A stretch of 64,000 nucleotides of DNA from Bacteroidaceae bacterium (GCA_017517605.1 JAFWYQ010000012.1:1-64000); one strand, 5' to 3'. Counted from the stretch's first letter, positions 1-8,313 are shown. Made by a program: numbers and translations. Notes: a model not told the origin generated them from the sequence alone.

Positions 1-234
1 ACGCACTACCGCGTGCCCATCCCCGGCGAGCAGGCGGTGTTCCTCACCACCGCCGACATTGTGGCCCACATCAGCTATGCGCTGAAGACACCACCCGCCC
101 TGCACCACATCGGCCGCATCATGCGCGAAGCTGGCTATGCCTCCGTCCGTCGTGGCAACCGCCGCGGATACATCGTCGTCCGACTGGACAGCGACCGCAT
201 TGAGGCGGCACGCAGGATGGCGGGGAGGGAATGA
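1..234 (+). CDS. C-terminal end of a DUF3874-like (VapE/primase-associated) protein, partial
   Basis: The frame is open from base 1 and stops with TGA at 232-234, so only the last 77 residues are visible and the true start lies outside the window. A GTG at base 13 is internal. The visible part reads as a small winged-helix domain: FLTTADIVAHI, then an HHIGRIMREAGY helix, then an RRGYIVVRL strand. This resembles the C-terminal domain of DUF3874/virulence-associated E proteins, which are primase- or helicase-like proteins often found in Bacteroides mobile elements. The assignment rests on this tail alone. If it is right, a mobile element lies to the left. Confidence 0.5.
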   Translation, partial: THYRVPIPGEQAVFLTTADIVAHISYALKTPPALHHIGRIMREAGYASVRRGNRRGYIVVRLDSDRIEAARRMAGRE

Positions 235-672
235 GGGTTAGTGAATAGTGACGATAATTAAGAATTAAAAGTTTCCATGCAGCACGTGACAATTTTTCAT
301 CCACAGATTTCGCAGATGACGCAGATGGATATTTGCCATGCGGTGCGATAATGTAGGGGCAATCCCTTGTGGTTGCCCCTAAATCGGTCAATAGACTGGG
401 CGCTCACAAGGGGTGCCCTTACGAACAATGAATCACAAAGCAATCCGTGTTGTCCGCGTCATCCGCGTCTAAAAAATGTGGCGTGCCGCATGGTCTCGTC
501 ACTTTTTTGCTTCCCCATTATAATTCCCCGTCCATCCTTATTTGGAATGAGGATGTGCAAATATCAGTATCTGCGATGCAATTGTGTGACTGATAGCGAG
601 CCGTTTATCGCATCACAGACGCTGATACTCATGACTTTCACGTTGCAAACGTGGAAGGACGGGGCTACCCTT
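235..672. repeat. Intergenic repeats: REP-like palindrome and an imperfect long inverted repeat
   Basis: No gene is supported here. Bases 353-422 are an inverted repeat of the GTAGGGGCAATCCCTTGTGG type, and the same family recurs at 11284-11355 and 14565-14639. Bases 301-330 and 440-475 carry divergent units of the 'CACAGATTTCGCAGATGACG' kind on opposite strands around a GTGCCGCATGG core at 483-493. Bases 526-664 form an imperfect palindrome: the outer arms are CCCCGTCC and GGACGGGG, and inner arms near 576-592 and 612-628 share TATCAG..TCTG.GATGC. The short open frames across it follow the repeats and are not taken as genes. Confidence 0.7.
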
Positions 673-1290
673 TTATGTCTCTTCTATTATTTCAAAGTCT
701 TTCCATCCTTCAGCATTCTTGTAGGCGTTCACTGTACCCTTGGGGACTTTCACTACAATTTTCTGATTTGATTTCAACCCACGAAATGTTTCTTTCTCGA
801 CAGTTGGCGGTATGCGAGATTTGCAGATGATTTCCTCTAATCTGTGGCAGTCAAAGATAAAAACATCCCCAATCGTAGTTACTGATGAGGGAATAGTTAT
901 CGACTTCATTGAACCACAATGTCCAAATACTCCTTGTGATAGTTCCTTTACTCCATACGGTATCACGACATTCTTAAGATTCCCACACTTATAAAAAGCA
1001 TCTGCTCCTATCGTAATGATAGACGGAGGTATAACGACAGACTCCAAATAATAACTGAAAAAGAAAGCATTTTCACCAATAGCCGTGACACGATACTTCT
1101 TTCCCTTGTTACTGATATACGTAGGAATCACAATGTTTCCTTGATATTCTTCGTTTATGCCACGATTGTAATAAGTGACAGACACAGTGGAGTCTGAAGT
1201 AAAGTCATAGCATATCCCATCAACGTTTATGTCATAAGCTTTTGCCATAAACGAAACGAAAAGGAACAAAAGGATTAAAACTTTTCTCAT
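673..1290 (-). CDS. Small BspA-type leucine-rich repeat (LRR_5) secreted protein
   Basis: This 205-residue protein begins at the ATG at 1290, where MRKVLILLFLFVSFMAKA is a clear signal peptide. The frame extends 22 codons further upstream, but that stretch has no signal character. After a short N-terminal beta domain it carries three or four BspA-like leucine-rich repeats with the pattern 'I..I...AF..C..L..V.IP', ending in a degenerate repeat and a 'VPKGTVNAYKNAEGWKDF' cap. Such repeats are found in surface or secreted adhesion proteins of Bacteroidetes. It has no lipobox, so it is probably periplasmic or secreted. It follows the putative peptidase lipoprotein at 1340-2167 by 49 bases on the same strand and may be cotranscribed with it. 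The ligand is unknown. Confidence 0.8.
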   Translation of the reverse strand: MRKVLILLFLFVSFMAKAYDINVDGICYDFTSDSTVSVTYYNRGINEEYQGNIVIPTYISNKGKKYRVTAIGENAFFFSYYLESVVIPPSIITIGADAFYKCGNLKNVVIPYGVKELSQGVFGHCGSMKSITIPSSVTTIGDVFIFDCHRLEEIICKSRIPPTVEKETFRGLKSNQKIVVKVPKGTVNAYKNAEGWKDFEIIEET

Positions 1291-1339
1291 ATTGATACGC
1301 TTTATTATTCCAATACATCTTGAATTACTTTTGCTATAG

Positions 1340-2167
1340 TTATTTATAGTAGGCAAAAACGTCTTGAGACAGACTGCAAGGTGAGGTCGCGCATTGATTA
1401 CCTTTCACGGGATACGTCCTTGTCTGCTTATATTGATCATCGTAGCATATCAAAGTGTGATTACCATATGCATCCTTAGCTATAATAGATGCATTTAATG
1501 CATGCCCAGGAATTAAAATTATACCAGATATCATACAAGGAGGTGTAACATTTGCAGGATAATATTCACTTTGTCTTGTAAAATTCCCAAATAAGGCCAA
1601 AGTGCTTTCTATTTTATCGCATGGTACACCACAAGAGTAAGGATATCCTGGAATATGTTGAGCTATTCTGTTATTTACTTCATCCACATTTAACATCAAG
1701 TAATATGCAATGCTATGCCCAACACAGTCTTTAAACGTACAAAAATGTCCTGTACCTGTATTACCGCCACTCTCAGGTCCACGAGTTTTCACACGAGAAA
1801 TATTTAATTTTGCTTCATGTCTGGTTGTGTCACCCTCAAGCAACAATTCGTTGCCAAGAACAACGCTGTTTTCGATGAAATCATATAATTTCTTCGACAT
1901 GTTTAACTCATCTACATCTGACTCTTGAATATAATTCAAGCCATTCTCGGTTTTTATTGTCAAACGCGAAATAGCTTTGACGACCATGTCCCAATCTTCT
2001 TTGTCCAGTTCCTCATGTACTGTTGTTTTAATGTCAAGATACTCATTACTCAGAGCTGCTCTCGTAAGAACACTCTCTGTAGTATTGCTTTCATCTATAA
2101 ACAAATCTTCACTGGTACAAGCTGCCATCACAAGCATAGCAGAAATTAAAAAATAGATTTTCTTCAT
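1340..2167 (-). CDS. Lipoprotein with a possible papain-fold (C39/NlpC-like) cysteine peptidase domain
   Basis: The 275-residue product has a lipoprotein signal (MLVMAAC, Cys 17). Residues about 20-130 are acidic and helical and look like a pro-domain or spacer. The C-terminal half contains FKDCVGHSIAYYL, IPGHALNASI and ICYDDQ. A Cys opening a helix, then a GHA strand with His, then an Asp strand is the order expected of papain-like folds such as C39 or NlpC/P60. There are several further cysteines (FCTFKDC, YSCGVPC, TPPC, CATSPC), suggesting disulfides. I do not recognise the family, and the peptidase reading is inference from motif order. It lies on the same strand downstream of the propeller/transglutaminase/Wzy_C operon (71-base gap to that operon's last gene). 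Confidence 0.55.
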   Translation of the reverse strand: MKKIYFLISAMLVMAACTSEDLFIDESNTTESVLTRAALSNEYLDIKTTVHEELDKEDWDMVVKAISRLTIKTENGLNYIQESDVDELNMSKKLYDFIENSVVLGNELLLEGDTTRHEAKLNISRVKTRGPESGGNTGTGHFCTFKDCVGHSIAYYLMLNVDEVNNRIAQHIPGYPYSCGVPCDKIESTLALFGNFTRQSEYYPANVTPPCMISGIILIPGHALNASIIAKDAYGNHTLICYDDQYKQTRTYPVKGNQCATSPCSLSQDVFAYYK

Positions 2168-2238
2168 AATAATACAATTTACGTTATTTTATTAATTAAA
2201 CATTGTTTTTATTGATTTGATTCTTTTTCCCTCGCTTT

Positions 2239-3780
2239 TCATCTCTCCAACCATTTCTTTGCTTCCGCTTTCATTATATTGATATTTGACGAAGGTATTT
2301 TTATTGGTTTGTCTATGATTATCTGTGCCATGGAGTCCGCTTTCATCGTGTCACCTGTCTGTTTATAGAGTTTCAATAAACTATTTAGCGGTACAAAACG
2401 TACTGGGCACATATTGGCGGCCAATTGAAAATGGTGTTCAGCCTCTTTGTACCGTTCCAGTTCGTTAAGCAGTTCACCCTGTAATAGTTCCAAATCGTAG
2501 TCTGCCCAATGTGTTCGGCAACGTCGGGCCATGTGCAATGCCTCTTCGTACAGGTTTGCCATATACAATTCAGCTGCATAGTTGTAGAGGAAATAGGGTT
2601 CGTTGCCTAAGATGGACATCAGTGCTTCGTAGCGGGGGAAGGCCTCTTTGCTCCTTCCCATCAGTGCCATTTGTGAAATTTCTCCCCATTCCAATTCGGC
2701 ACGGGTACGTTTTACGGTTCCATAGAGCAGGAAGGACGAGGTACAGAACAGAACTATAGCCATTGTGCACCGTACAGCCTTGTTCCTTGGTATGGCGATG
2801 GGACAAGCCTGATGAACCAATACGACACTGCCCCATACCAATACGACCCAAGTAAACGGATAGGAGAACGGATAGGAGAAACACCCTAATACCCCGATTA
2901 TAGCCAATGACATCAAGGCAAACCGTCCCTCTTCCGAAGGGGCTTTGCGGTAACTGTGTATCATCAGCCATACATACAAGCCCAAGAACAACCATCCTAC
3001 CATGCCGAAACATATCCCGATGGTCAGATACTCGTTGAAAACCGATTTTACATTGTCTGCCAACATGGAGAAGTCGCTTTCGGGATGTGCAGCCAACCAT
3101 TCGGCCTGATAGTCCATATAAAGAGCCTGCACTCCACCAATGCCGTGACCAAGCAAGGGCTTCTCTTTTACCATCTCCCACCCACAGCGGAGCATCAACA
3201 GCCGTCCGTCGGCAGAATCCTTCTTGGCCATATACATGATGGGCATGAGTATTACACCTATTCCTAACACCGCCAATTTCAACCAACGCCTCTTGATGGA
3301 GCCGAACAGCCACCATGCTACAGGGAGAAGTATTCCGGCAAGTATTCCTGTGCGGGATCCTGAAAGGATCAATGCTGTGGCTATGAAAAGGGCCATCAGT
3401 ACGCTTGCTCCTTTGAGAATCTTTCTCTCCCAAGTACAGAACAGATAGATACAACACGGAATCCCCACACTGAGGCAGGCTGCCAATCCGGCAGGGTTGT
3501 CAAAACTGCCCACCACTCGATATGAAAAGTGGGAAGGACATAATCCTATTGCCTGTACAATGGCATAGACAGCTTGGCAAAGGCAAAGGAATGCCACCGC
3601 CGTAAACAATGACAATCCTTTCATTCGCCTTTGCTTCCCTGACAGGATGAATAACCCTCCAATCATTCCTACCACAGCCACCATCCCCAATGTACAGAGC
3701 CATTTGGGCAGGATGTGCGTATCTGTCATCCCTGTGCAATAGGTAAAGATGGCGGCGGTGAAGAGAAGAAAATAACCCAT
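2239..3780 (-). CDS. Wzy_C (O-antigen ligase-like) polytopic membrane protein with C-terminal TPR domain
   Basis: This 513-residue inner-membrane protein has about ten hydrophobic segments up to residue ~365, followed by a soluble tail with tetratricopeptide repeats (~370-510, e.g. EPYFLYNYAAELY, ERYKEAEHHFQLAAN). Wzy_C hallmarks are GSFDNPAG (91-98), SGSRTG (~140-145), the DGR...GHGIGG segment (~191-216) and FNEYL (248-252). The family includes O-antigen ligases, polymerases and PglL-type protein O-glycosyltransferases. No other polysaccharide genes are nearby, so an LPS ligase role is unlikely. It is the third gene after a propeller lipoprotein and a transglutaminase-like lipoprotein, and it is paralogous to the gene at 16900-18774 in the NVEALA cluster. 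I infer a shared role there, possibly protein glycosylation. Confidence 0.85.
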   Translation of the reverse strand: MGYFLLFTAAIFTYCTGMTDTHILPKWLCTLGMVAVVGMIGGLFILSGKQRRMKGLSLFTAVAFLCLCQAVYAIVQAIGLCPSHFSYRVVGSFDNPAGLAACLSVGIPCCIYLFCTWERKILKGASVLMALFIATALILSGSRTGILAGILLPVAWWLFGSIKRRWLKLAVLGIGVILMPIMYMAKKDSADGRLLMLRCGWEMVKEKPLLGHGIGGVQALYMDYQAEWLAAHPESDFSMLADNVKSVFNEYLTIGICFGMVGWLFLGLYVWLMIHSYRKAPSEEGRFALMSLAIIGVLGCFSYPFSYPFTWVVLVWGSVVLVHQACPIAIPRNKAVRCTMAIVLFCTSSFLLYGTVKRTRAELEWGEISQMALMGRSKEAFPRYEALMSILGNEPYFLYNYAAELYMANLYEEALHMARRCRTHWADYDLELLQGELLNELERYKEAEHHFQLAANMCPVRFVPLNSLLKLYKQTGDTMKADSMAQIIIDKPIKIPSSNINIMKAEAKKWLER

Positions 3781-3831
3781 ATAACTGAATGTAAAAAGTT
3801 ATATCTATTAATTTAAACGATTAAGGAATGT

Positions 3832-5808
3832 TTACCACCATTCCACATTCCCCTCCTCGTCAACCAGGAACGCCCGTTCGTCCATTCCGCGGGTATGGTT
3901 GGTAATCCACATCAATGCCCCTTGGGGGATGCTGTCGTAGTGAAGTACATTGCTGTCTGCCTCCTTTATGCCGCACGAAGTCCAGGTGTTGTTATCGTTC
4001 CAATAGCGGAGTTCGTAGGTGTCACCCGGGTGGATGTCGTTGTCGTCGCTGCGCGGCACGATGCGGACAGAGGCGATGGTGACACCCTTGCCCATGTCCA
4101 TACCCACCCAATTGCCGTCGGGGGTGCTCACATCGAAGTTGGTCAACCAGTCGTTGTCGAAGGCACGGTTGATGATCTCTCCGTTGTCGATGTTGCTGAT
4201 AGGAGTGCCGCTGACACGCGCCCCCTCACTGTCGAAGAAGTGCAGCTCCGCAATGTTGCCGTAGCTCTTCTCGGGTGACAGATAGCGCCAGTAGCGGTAT
4301 GGCCTGTCGGCCTGCAAGGTAATCTTGTCGGGAATCAGCACGCTGTCGATGGTGTAGAGCGTGACCGCATCCGCAAAGTCCTTCCTGTCGGCACACTGTA
4401 TCTGCCCGTTCAATATCCGTTTCCGCATGGTCGCCACATTCTTCGACTGGTAATACTTGCGGCGTGCATCCACCGACCTCATTCGGGTGGTGTCGGCTAC
4501 GATGTATTCCACCTCTCCGTTGGTGTGGAGGATGAACGGCTTGGAGATGGGGCGCAGCCTTCGTCCGTCGTACCCCATGGCCAAGTAGAGCACATTGCGG
4601 CCCATGCGGGAGAAATGCGCCTTACCCTCCTTCAAGTAACCGAAATCCACGATGCTCCAGTCCGACCCGATGGCCGTGAAGGTAGCGATATACACATACT
4701 CCTCCACAGGGCGGAAGTCGTCGGATACGGGAATCTCCAAGTCGGAAGTGTTGAAGTATTCGTCGGTGATGTCCCTTTGGCACACCTCGAACGGAAACCT
4801 GCAGAGCGAAGTGTTCAGGTACCGTTCCCGTTCGCGGTTGATGGCGTAGGTGTTGCGGAACACCTTGGGGATGCGCTTGTCGGTAAAGAACGAGCCGCCG
4901 GGGATGGAGGAGACATCCCATTCGGAGGTCAGCTCCTCGCCGCGGTTGTTGAGGATGGTGTACCAGTTGTGTCCTGCCCGGTAGCGTCCCCAGTAGGGAG
5001 TCTCGTCGATGATGGCGGGGATGCCCACGCTGCGGAAGGTGGAAACCGCCAAGGTCACATAGTCGCGGCAATTTCCGAAAGTGAAGTAAGGCATGGTGCT
5101 TGCACTGAGGAAGGGGTATCCCTTGGCACTGTGGTAGATGCCGAAGGGCTTTATCCGCCAGTTTATCTCGTTGCGGATGGTGTTGGCCGCATTGACAGTG
5201 GTCTCGTAGGTGTCATCGTCGTGCACCATGTTGTTCAGTCCCCATGTGAAGTAGGAGGAGAGTGTGTCGCGCCACCCGTCGAGACTCTGCAGATGGGCGG
5301 TCTTGTAGGGTAGCAGCCACTCGCAGAACTGGTCGAAGGTCAGGTGTGCCGCCCACGGGCGTGTCTCCCATTCGGTGAAAGCCTTGTCGATACTCCGAAT
5401 CAGGTAGTCGGCCGTCATAATCCGTACATCGCTGATGGTGTCCGCCTCTAAGTTGGGCAGCAGGTAATGGGCGATGTGTGCCATGGAGTCCGCCTGCTGC
5501 TTGGGCGACAGGTTGGTGCGGAACACACCGCGTGCCATGCTGTAGTATTGTTCAATCCCGTCCCCCTTGTAGGAATAGTGTGCCGGCATGTTCTCAATCA
5601 GGAAACGTGCCGCCGCCAGCTTCTGCGGGTTGTCCCTGTAGTGGTCGAGTACCTTCTCCAATTCTCCGCGGTTCTCCCCTGCAAGACGCAAAGATTGCTC
5701 CAAGTAGTCGGGTTCGCAGGAGGTACTGACTGACAGGGTTGTCAGGGAAAGCAAAGCAAATAGCAGCTTGTGTACGATTTTTCTGTAGTTTGTCATTGTT
5801 GGAATCAT
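3832..5808 (-). CDS. Transglutaminase-like lipoprotein with discoidin-like C-terminal domain
   Basis: The 658-residue product starts at 5808, or at the second ATG four codons later. A lipoprotein signal ends at Cys 31 (STSCEPDYL). Residues ~35-220 are helical. The transglutaminase core follows with the Cys-His-Asp triad order: NCRDY (C247), AGHNWY (H280), SEWDV (D298). The C-terminal part (~520-658) is beta-rich and resembles a galactose-binding/discoidin fold (NDWLTNFDV, YELRYWNDNNTW). Family members act as peptidases or as amide-forming or cross-linking enzymes; here the likely site is the periplasm or cell surface. The gene starts 5 bases after the propeller gene, so translation is probably coupled. 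Its substrate is unknown, but its location next to a Wzy_C-TPR gene ties it to the neighbouring NVEALA system. Confidence 0.85.
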   Translation of the reverse strand: MIPTMTNYRKIVHKLLFALLSLTTLSVSTSCEPDYLEQSLRLAGENRGELEKVLDHYRDNPQKLAAARFLIENMPAHYSYKGDGIEQYYSMARGVFRTNLSPKQQADSMAHIAHYLLPNLEADTISDVRIMTADYLIRSIDKAFTEWETRPWAAHLTFDQFCEWLLPYKTAHLQSLDGWRDTLSSYFTWGLNNMVHDDDTYETTVNAANTIRNEINWRIKPFGIYHSAKGYPFLSASTMPYFTFGNCRDYVTLAVSTFRSVGIPAIIDETPYWGRYRAGHNWYTILNNRGEELTSEWDVSSIPGGSFFTDKRIPKVFRNTYAINRERERYLNTSLCRFPFEVCQRDITDEYFNTSDLEIPVSDDFRPVEEYVYIATFTAIGSDWSIVDFGYLKEGKAHFSRMGRNVLYLAMGYDGRRLRPISKPFILHTNGEVEYIVADTTRMRSVDARRKYYQSKNVATMRKRILNGQIQCADRKDFADAVTLYTIDSVLIPDKITLQADRPYRYWRYLSPEKSYGNIAELHFFDSEGARVSGTPISNIDNGEIINRAFDNDWLTNFDVSTPDGNWVGMDMGKGVTIASVRIVPRSDDNDIHPGDTYELRYWNDNNTWTSCGIKEADSNVLHYDSIPQGALMWITNHTRGMDERAFLVDEEGNVEWW

Positions 5809-5813
5809 TGTTA

Positions 5814-6911
5814 TTATTTATTTAAGTTTAGTTCGGGCAAATGATATTTCACAATCTGCTCTTCGGTATTCACGTCAGTGGCCCAGATGATTCCCTCTTT
5901 TTCGTTGACATGAATGCCATAAATGGCATGGTCAAGGTGATAGCAACGAACGAGGTTTCCCTCCAAATCAAAGACACGGAGAAACCTACCGCCATCCTCA
6001 GTGCCAATCGGGTCGGCAGCAATCTCCTCGAAGGTAGTACCATGAAATACTGTATAGATATAGTTATCCGTAATCTGTACATCACTGTATCCCATGATTC
6101 CCGTTGGGACAGCATATCCCTGAGGTGTAGTTTGGTAAACAGGCTCACCTTGTGGTCCATATATAACCTTTCGTTTGCCTGTCTGCAAATTGTAGATTTC
6201 TAAGACATCACCCAATTGGGTCGCTACTACAAGTATCTTGTTTCCATAATGGTAATGGATGTAAGGATTCCAGGCCGAAGCCAAGGGAGCAAGAGCATCC
6301 TTATTGACAGAACGTTGGGTAGGAATATTACCAGTTCTTTCAATCACGTTTCCACTGCGTCCTATATGCCATACTCTTGACTGACCAGACAAATCAGGAA
6401 TGAACCACGTGGAATCATTACGAAGCGCCATGTCGTGTGCGCTGATGACATCACGCTTGTCAAGTTGGATATTTTCAACCAATGTGACTGTACCGTCTGC
6501 TGGGGAGAAACTCCAACGGGTTATCTGACGCTTTCCTGGGTCAAGTGTCCAAATGGTATCCAACGAAACGACCAGCATGGTCTGTCCTCGTAACATCTCA
6601 TGTGGTCCTTCACCCCGTTTACCAAAAGAAGTAATATAATCGAATGTCTCTTTGTTATATATATGGCAGAAATTTTCCGCATTATGCATATCAAAGACAA
6701 ATAGATATTCGTCACACATGCGGACACGAAAAGGATAGCGCAGCAATGCTTGGCGGTCATCCAATACATACCCGTCACTTTTCAATTCTATAATTTCTGG
6801 AAAATCTTCCAATAAACATTCTTCTTCAAAAGTTTTTTTGTTGTTTTGACATGCAAATGTTATGACTGATAGCAGAATTACCGCTATTGTCAACTTAACT
6901 TTTTCTTTCAT
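5814..6911 (-). CDS. BF3164-like six-bladed beta-propeller lipoprotein
   Basis: The 365-residue product has a lipoprotein signal (VITFAC, Cys 21) followed by repeated beta-propeller blades. A diagnostic stretch is SFGKRGEGPHEM, the G-x-G-P-x-E turn also present in the two propellers at 12221-13444 and 15330-16475. This is the BF3164/TolB-like 6-bladed propeller family (PF15869 type), which is expanded in Bacteroides and is usually next to NVEALA, DUF1573 or related genes. The function is not established; a binding or scaffold role at the outer membrane or in the periplasm is likely. It is first in a minus-strand operon with the transglutaminase and Wzy_C-TPR genes and has a good promoter at 6942-6973. 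Unlike the other two propellers it has no adjacent NVEALA gene. Confidence 0.87.
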   Translation of the reverse strand: MKEKVKLTIAVILLSVITFACQNNKKTFEEECLLEDFPEIIELKSDGYVLDDRQALLRYPFRVRMCDEYLFVFDMHNAENFCHIYNKETFDYITSFGKRGEGPHEMLRGQTMLVVSLDTIWTLDPGKRQITRWSFSPADGTVTLVENIQLDKRDVISAHDMALRNDSTWFIPDLSGQSRVWHIGRSGNVIERTGNIPTQRSVNKDALAPLASAWNPYIHYHYGNKILVVATQLGDVLEIYNLQTGKRKVIYGPQGEPVYQTTPQGYAVPTGIMGYSDVQITDNYIYTVFHGTTFEEIAADPIGTEDGGRFLRVFDLEGNLVRCYHLDHAIYGIHVNEKEGIIWATDVNTEEQIVKYHLPELNLNK

Positions 6912-6941
6912 AATTTTGTTCCTATTTTACTTTTGTGAGCA

Positions 6942-6973
6942 CAAATATAGATAAAGTCATTGTCACCTCCAAA
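6942..6973 (-). promoter_or_regulatory. Predicted promoter of the propeller-transglutaminase-Wzy_C operon
   Basis: On the minus strand there is TTTG (6970-6973), a 20-base spacer, then TATATTTG (6942-6949). This fits the established Bacteroides consensus (-33 TTTG, -7 TAnnTTTG). It would start transcription about 25 bases upstream of the ATG at 6911. Confidence 0.65.
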
Positions 6974-7209
6974 TTAGTTAGATATATTTTCAAGTATTCC
7001 ACTCTTACATTTTTTTGTAAGGCTAATACTCTTGCATTTAGTATGGGTTCACCTTTTGTATACACCCACCGTTGGAACATTTCAACAACCTTACTTAACA
7101 ACCTATTGCATAGCCTATTAGAACCGGACAAACAGCCCCATCCCTACAGCAAATGAATAGTTGTTCGGTATTTAAACCCAAATCGGTTATTAGACCGTAG
7201 ATATGAAGT

Positions 7210-7320
7210 TTAGATACCCCTTTTAATCAAATGGCGAAGCAAAAATAAAAAACGAGAAATAGAACGAAGGTATGTGATACAGATTCCACCGTCAGGCAGG
7301 AGCTGTATGTCAATCTTTTG
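7210..7320 (-). pseudogene. Remnant of a second winged-helix regulator gene (3' end only)
   Basis: Read on the minus strand, this stretch encodes LLPDGGICITYLRSISRF followed by LFLLRHLIKRGI and a stop. It matches, residue for residue, the last ~33 residues of the intact regulator at 8598-9677 (TLPDGGIGIVYLRPITRF, then LFLLRHLMKGGI and a stop). The two are similar but clearly diverged at the DNA level, so this is an old paralogue and not a fresh duplication. Nothing upstream of about 7320 continues the homology. The rest of the gap from 6974 to 7421 holds no supported gene. Confidence 0.8.
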
Positions 7321-7356
7321 TGGGAGGAAATAATCTTTTCAATGATGTCATAATCC

Positions 7357-7388
7357 AAAAGGGGCTGAACTCACATGTTCAACCCCTT
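7357..7388 (-). terminator. Terminator of the three-gene cassette
   Basis: The stem AAGGGGCTGAAC / GTTCAACCCCTT has one G-T pair and a 6-base loop. Read on the minus strand it is followed by CCTTTTGG, a short T run. It lies about 35 bases past the stop of the 50-residue gene at 7422. Confidence 0.6.
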
Positions 7389-7421
7389 CCTGTTATTATT
7401 TTGTTTTTGTTTCAGTTTTTT

Positions 7422-7574
7422 CTAACGAAGCAAGTGCTTTTTCAATTGTCTGAGAATCTCTTCAGAAACGTGCATTGAAATGCGTTCTGAAATCTCCTCA
7501 ATCTTTTCTTTCGTCAATAGGGTATCCTCTACTTCGCACATCGGACACACGCTACTGTAATATGTTCCTATCAT
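7422..7574 (-). CDS. Small 50-residue protein with a CxxC motif, unknown
   Basis: This short gene reads MIGTYYSSVCPMCEVEDTLL..., then a charged amphipathic helix (KEKIEEISERISMHVSEEIL), and ends LKKHLLR. The CPMC pair near the N-terminus could bind metal or form a redox pair. The rest looks like a single helix suited to dimerisation or partner binding. It starts 12 bases after the stop of the membrane protein at 7587-8093 and ends just before a terminator, so it is probably the last gene of a three-gene operon. I do not recognise the family. Confidence 0.6.
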   Translation of the reverse strand: MIGTYYSSVCPMCEVEDTLLTKEKIEEISERISMHVSEEILRQLKKHLLR

Positions 7575-7586
7575 GACAGACTACAC

Positions 7587-8093
7587 TCATTTGATGAGTA
7601 TGCTATCAGATGAGATAGTCTGCACTGTCTCCATGAGTTGCTTTATATTGTCTCTAGTAGATTGATCTGAAGTTTCTCCTATAAAATAGAATATGCCAGC
7701 TATTAATGTGAACAACATGGTGGAAACCACACCTGCCAAAATACTCACACCAAAAGTTTTGACATTTGAAGGAATACAAGCGGAAATTTCCTTTTTATAC
7801 TCCCTCAGCATTTCTTTTTCATATTCTCTAATTTCCTCACCGGCTATATTGCCAACCATTTCTAACAACATAGTCTCAGCTTGGCTTCGGTAATTACCTA
7901 ATTGACTTTCAGTAGTGGAAGCTGCAAAAAACGAACGACATTCTTCTTGTGTCGGTTCACGTTGTAACTCCTCCTTGATTTGGGTTATGAATTCTATTTT
8001 GTGCTTTTTATAGATTCCGTAAGCAATAAGTCCCACCAAATCATCTTCAGCGGTAACCAATTTTTCATAGATGAAATTATACTTTTCTGTCAT
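7587..8093 (-). CDS. Conserved single-span membrane protein of unknown function
   Basis: The 168-residue protein has an N-terminal soluble domain (FIYEKLVTAEDDLVGLIAYG, then IYKKHKIEFI), a charged helical middle and one strong membrane segment near residues 117-140 (FGVSILAGVVSTMLFTLIAG). A short tail of ~27 residues follows. The 'E.LV..ED.LVGLIAYGIYK..K..FI' opening is, to my recollection, shared by a broad uncharacterised family in Proteobacteria and other phyla; this should be checked by search. The gene begins one base after the stop of the 72-residue gene at 8095, so translation is likely coupled. It sits between two copies of a regulator gene, one of them broken, which suggests an acquired cassette. 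Function is not known. Confidence 0.7.
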   Translation of the reverse strand: MTEKYNFIYEKLVTAEDDLVGLIAYGIYKKHKIEFITQIKEELQREPTQEECRSFFAASTTESQLGNYRSQAETMLLEMVGNIAGEEIREYEKEMLREYKKEISACIPSNVKTFGVSILAGVVSTMLFTLIAGIFYFIGETSDQSTRDNIKQLMETVQTISSDSILIK

Positions 8094-8094
8094 A

Positions 8095-8313
8095 TCAACC
8101 TATAACTTTAGCCAAAGCCTTGTTTGCTTCAGACACGATTTTTTCGCGTGAAAAAATCATAGTATGTACTCCCGCAACTGTACGACAACGAACAGACATA
8201 TTCTGTGCATCCATTGATATTCCACGCTTTACTCCATGAATCATGGCAGCATTGCCACGCTTAACGCTTTCTCTTGAAATTACTCTTGCCATAGCCTCTG
8301 ATTTCTTATTCAT
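8095..8313 (-). CDS. Small basic protein, unknown, first gene of a three-gene cassette
   Basis: The product is 72 residues from the ATG at 8313, or 65 from the internal ATG (MARVISRESVKRGN). It is basic, with no membrane segment. A TATATTTG -7 box at 8328-8335 would start transcription very close to 8313. That favours the second ATG at 8292, which is preceded by GAGG. No known domain is recognised. Small size and tight coupling to the membrane protein are compatible with a toxin-antitoxin-like or accessory-factor role, but nothing in the sequence proves this. Confidence 0.6.
   Translation of the reverse strand: MNKKSEAMARVISRESVKRGNAAMIHGVKRGISMDAQNMSVRCRTVAGVHTMIFSREKIVSEANKALAKVIG

Noticed and set aside
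4525..5313. 262-codon open frame antisense to the transglutaminase-like gene
   Set aside because: It is a Val/Gly/Glu-rich antisense shadow of a gene with a recognisable catalytic triad.
6935..7156. 73-codon open frame upstream of the propeller operon
   Set aside because: It overlaps the predicted minus-strand promoter and shows no coding character.
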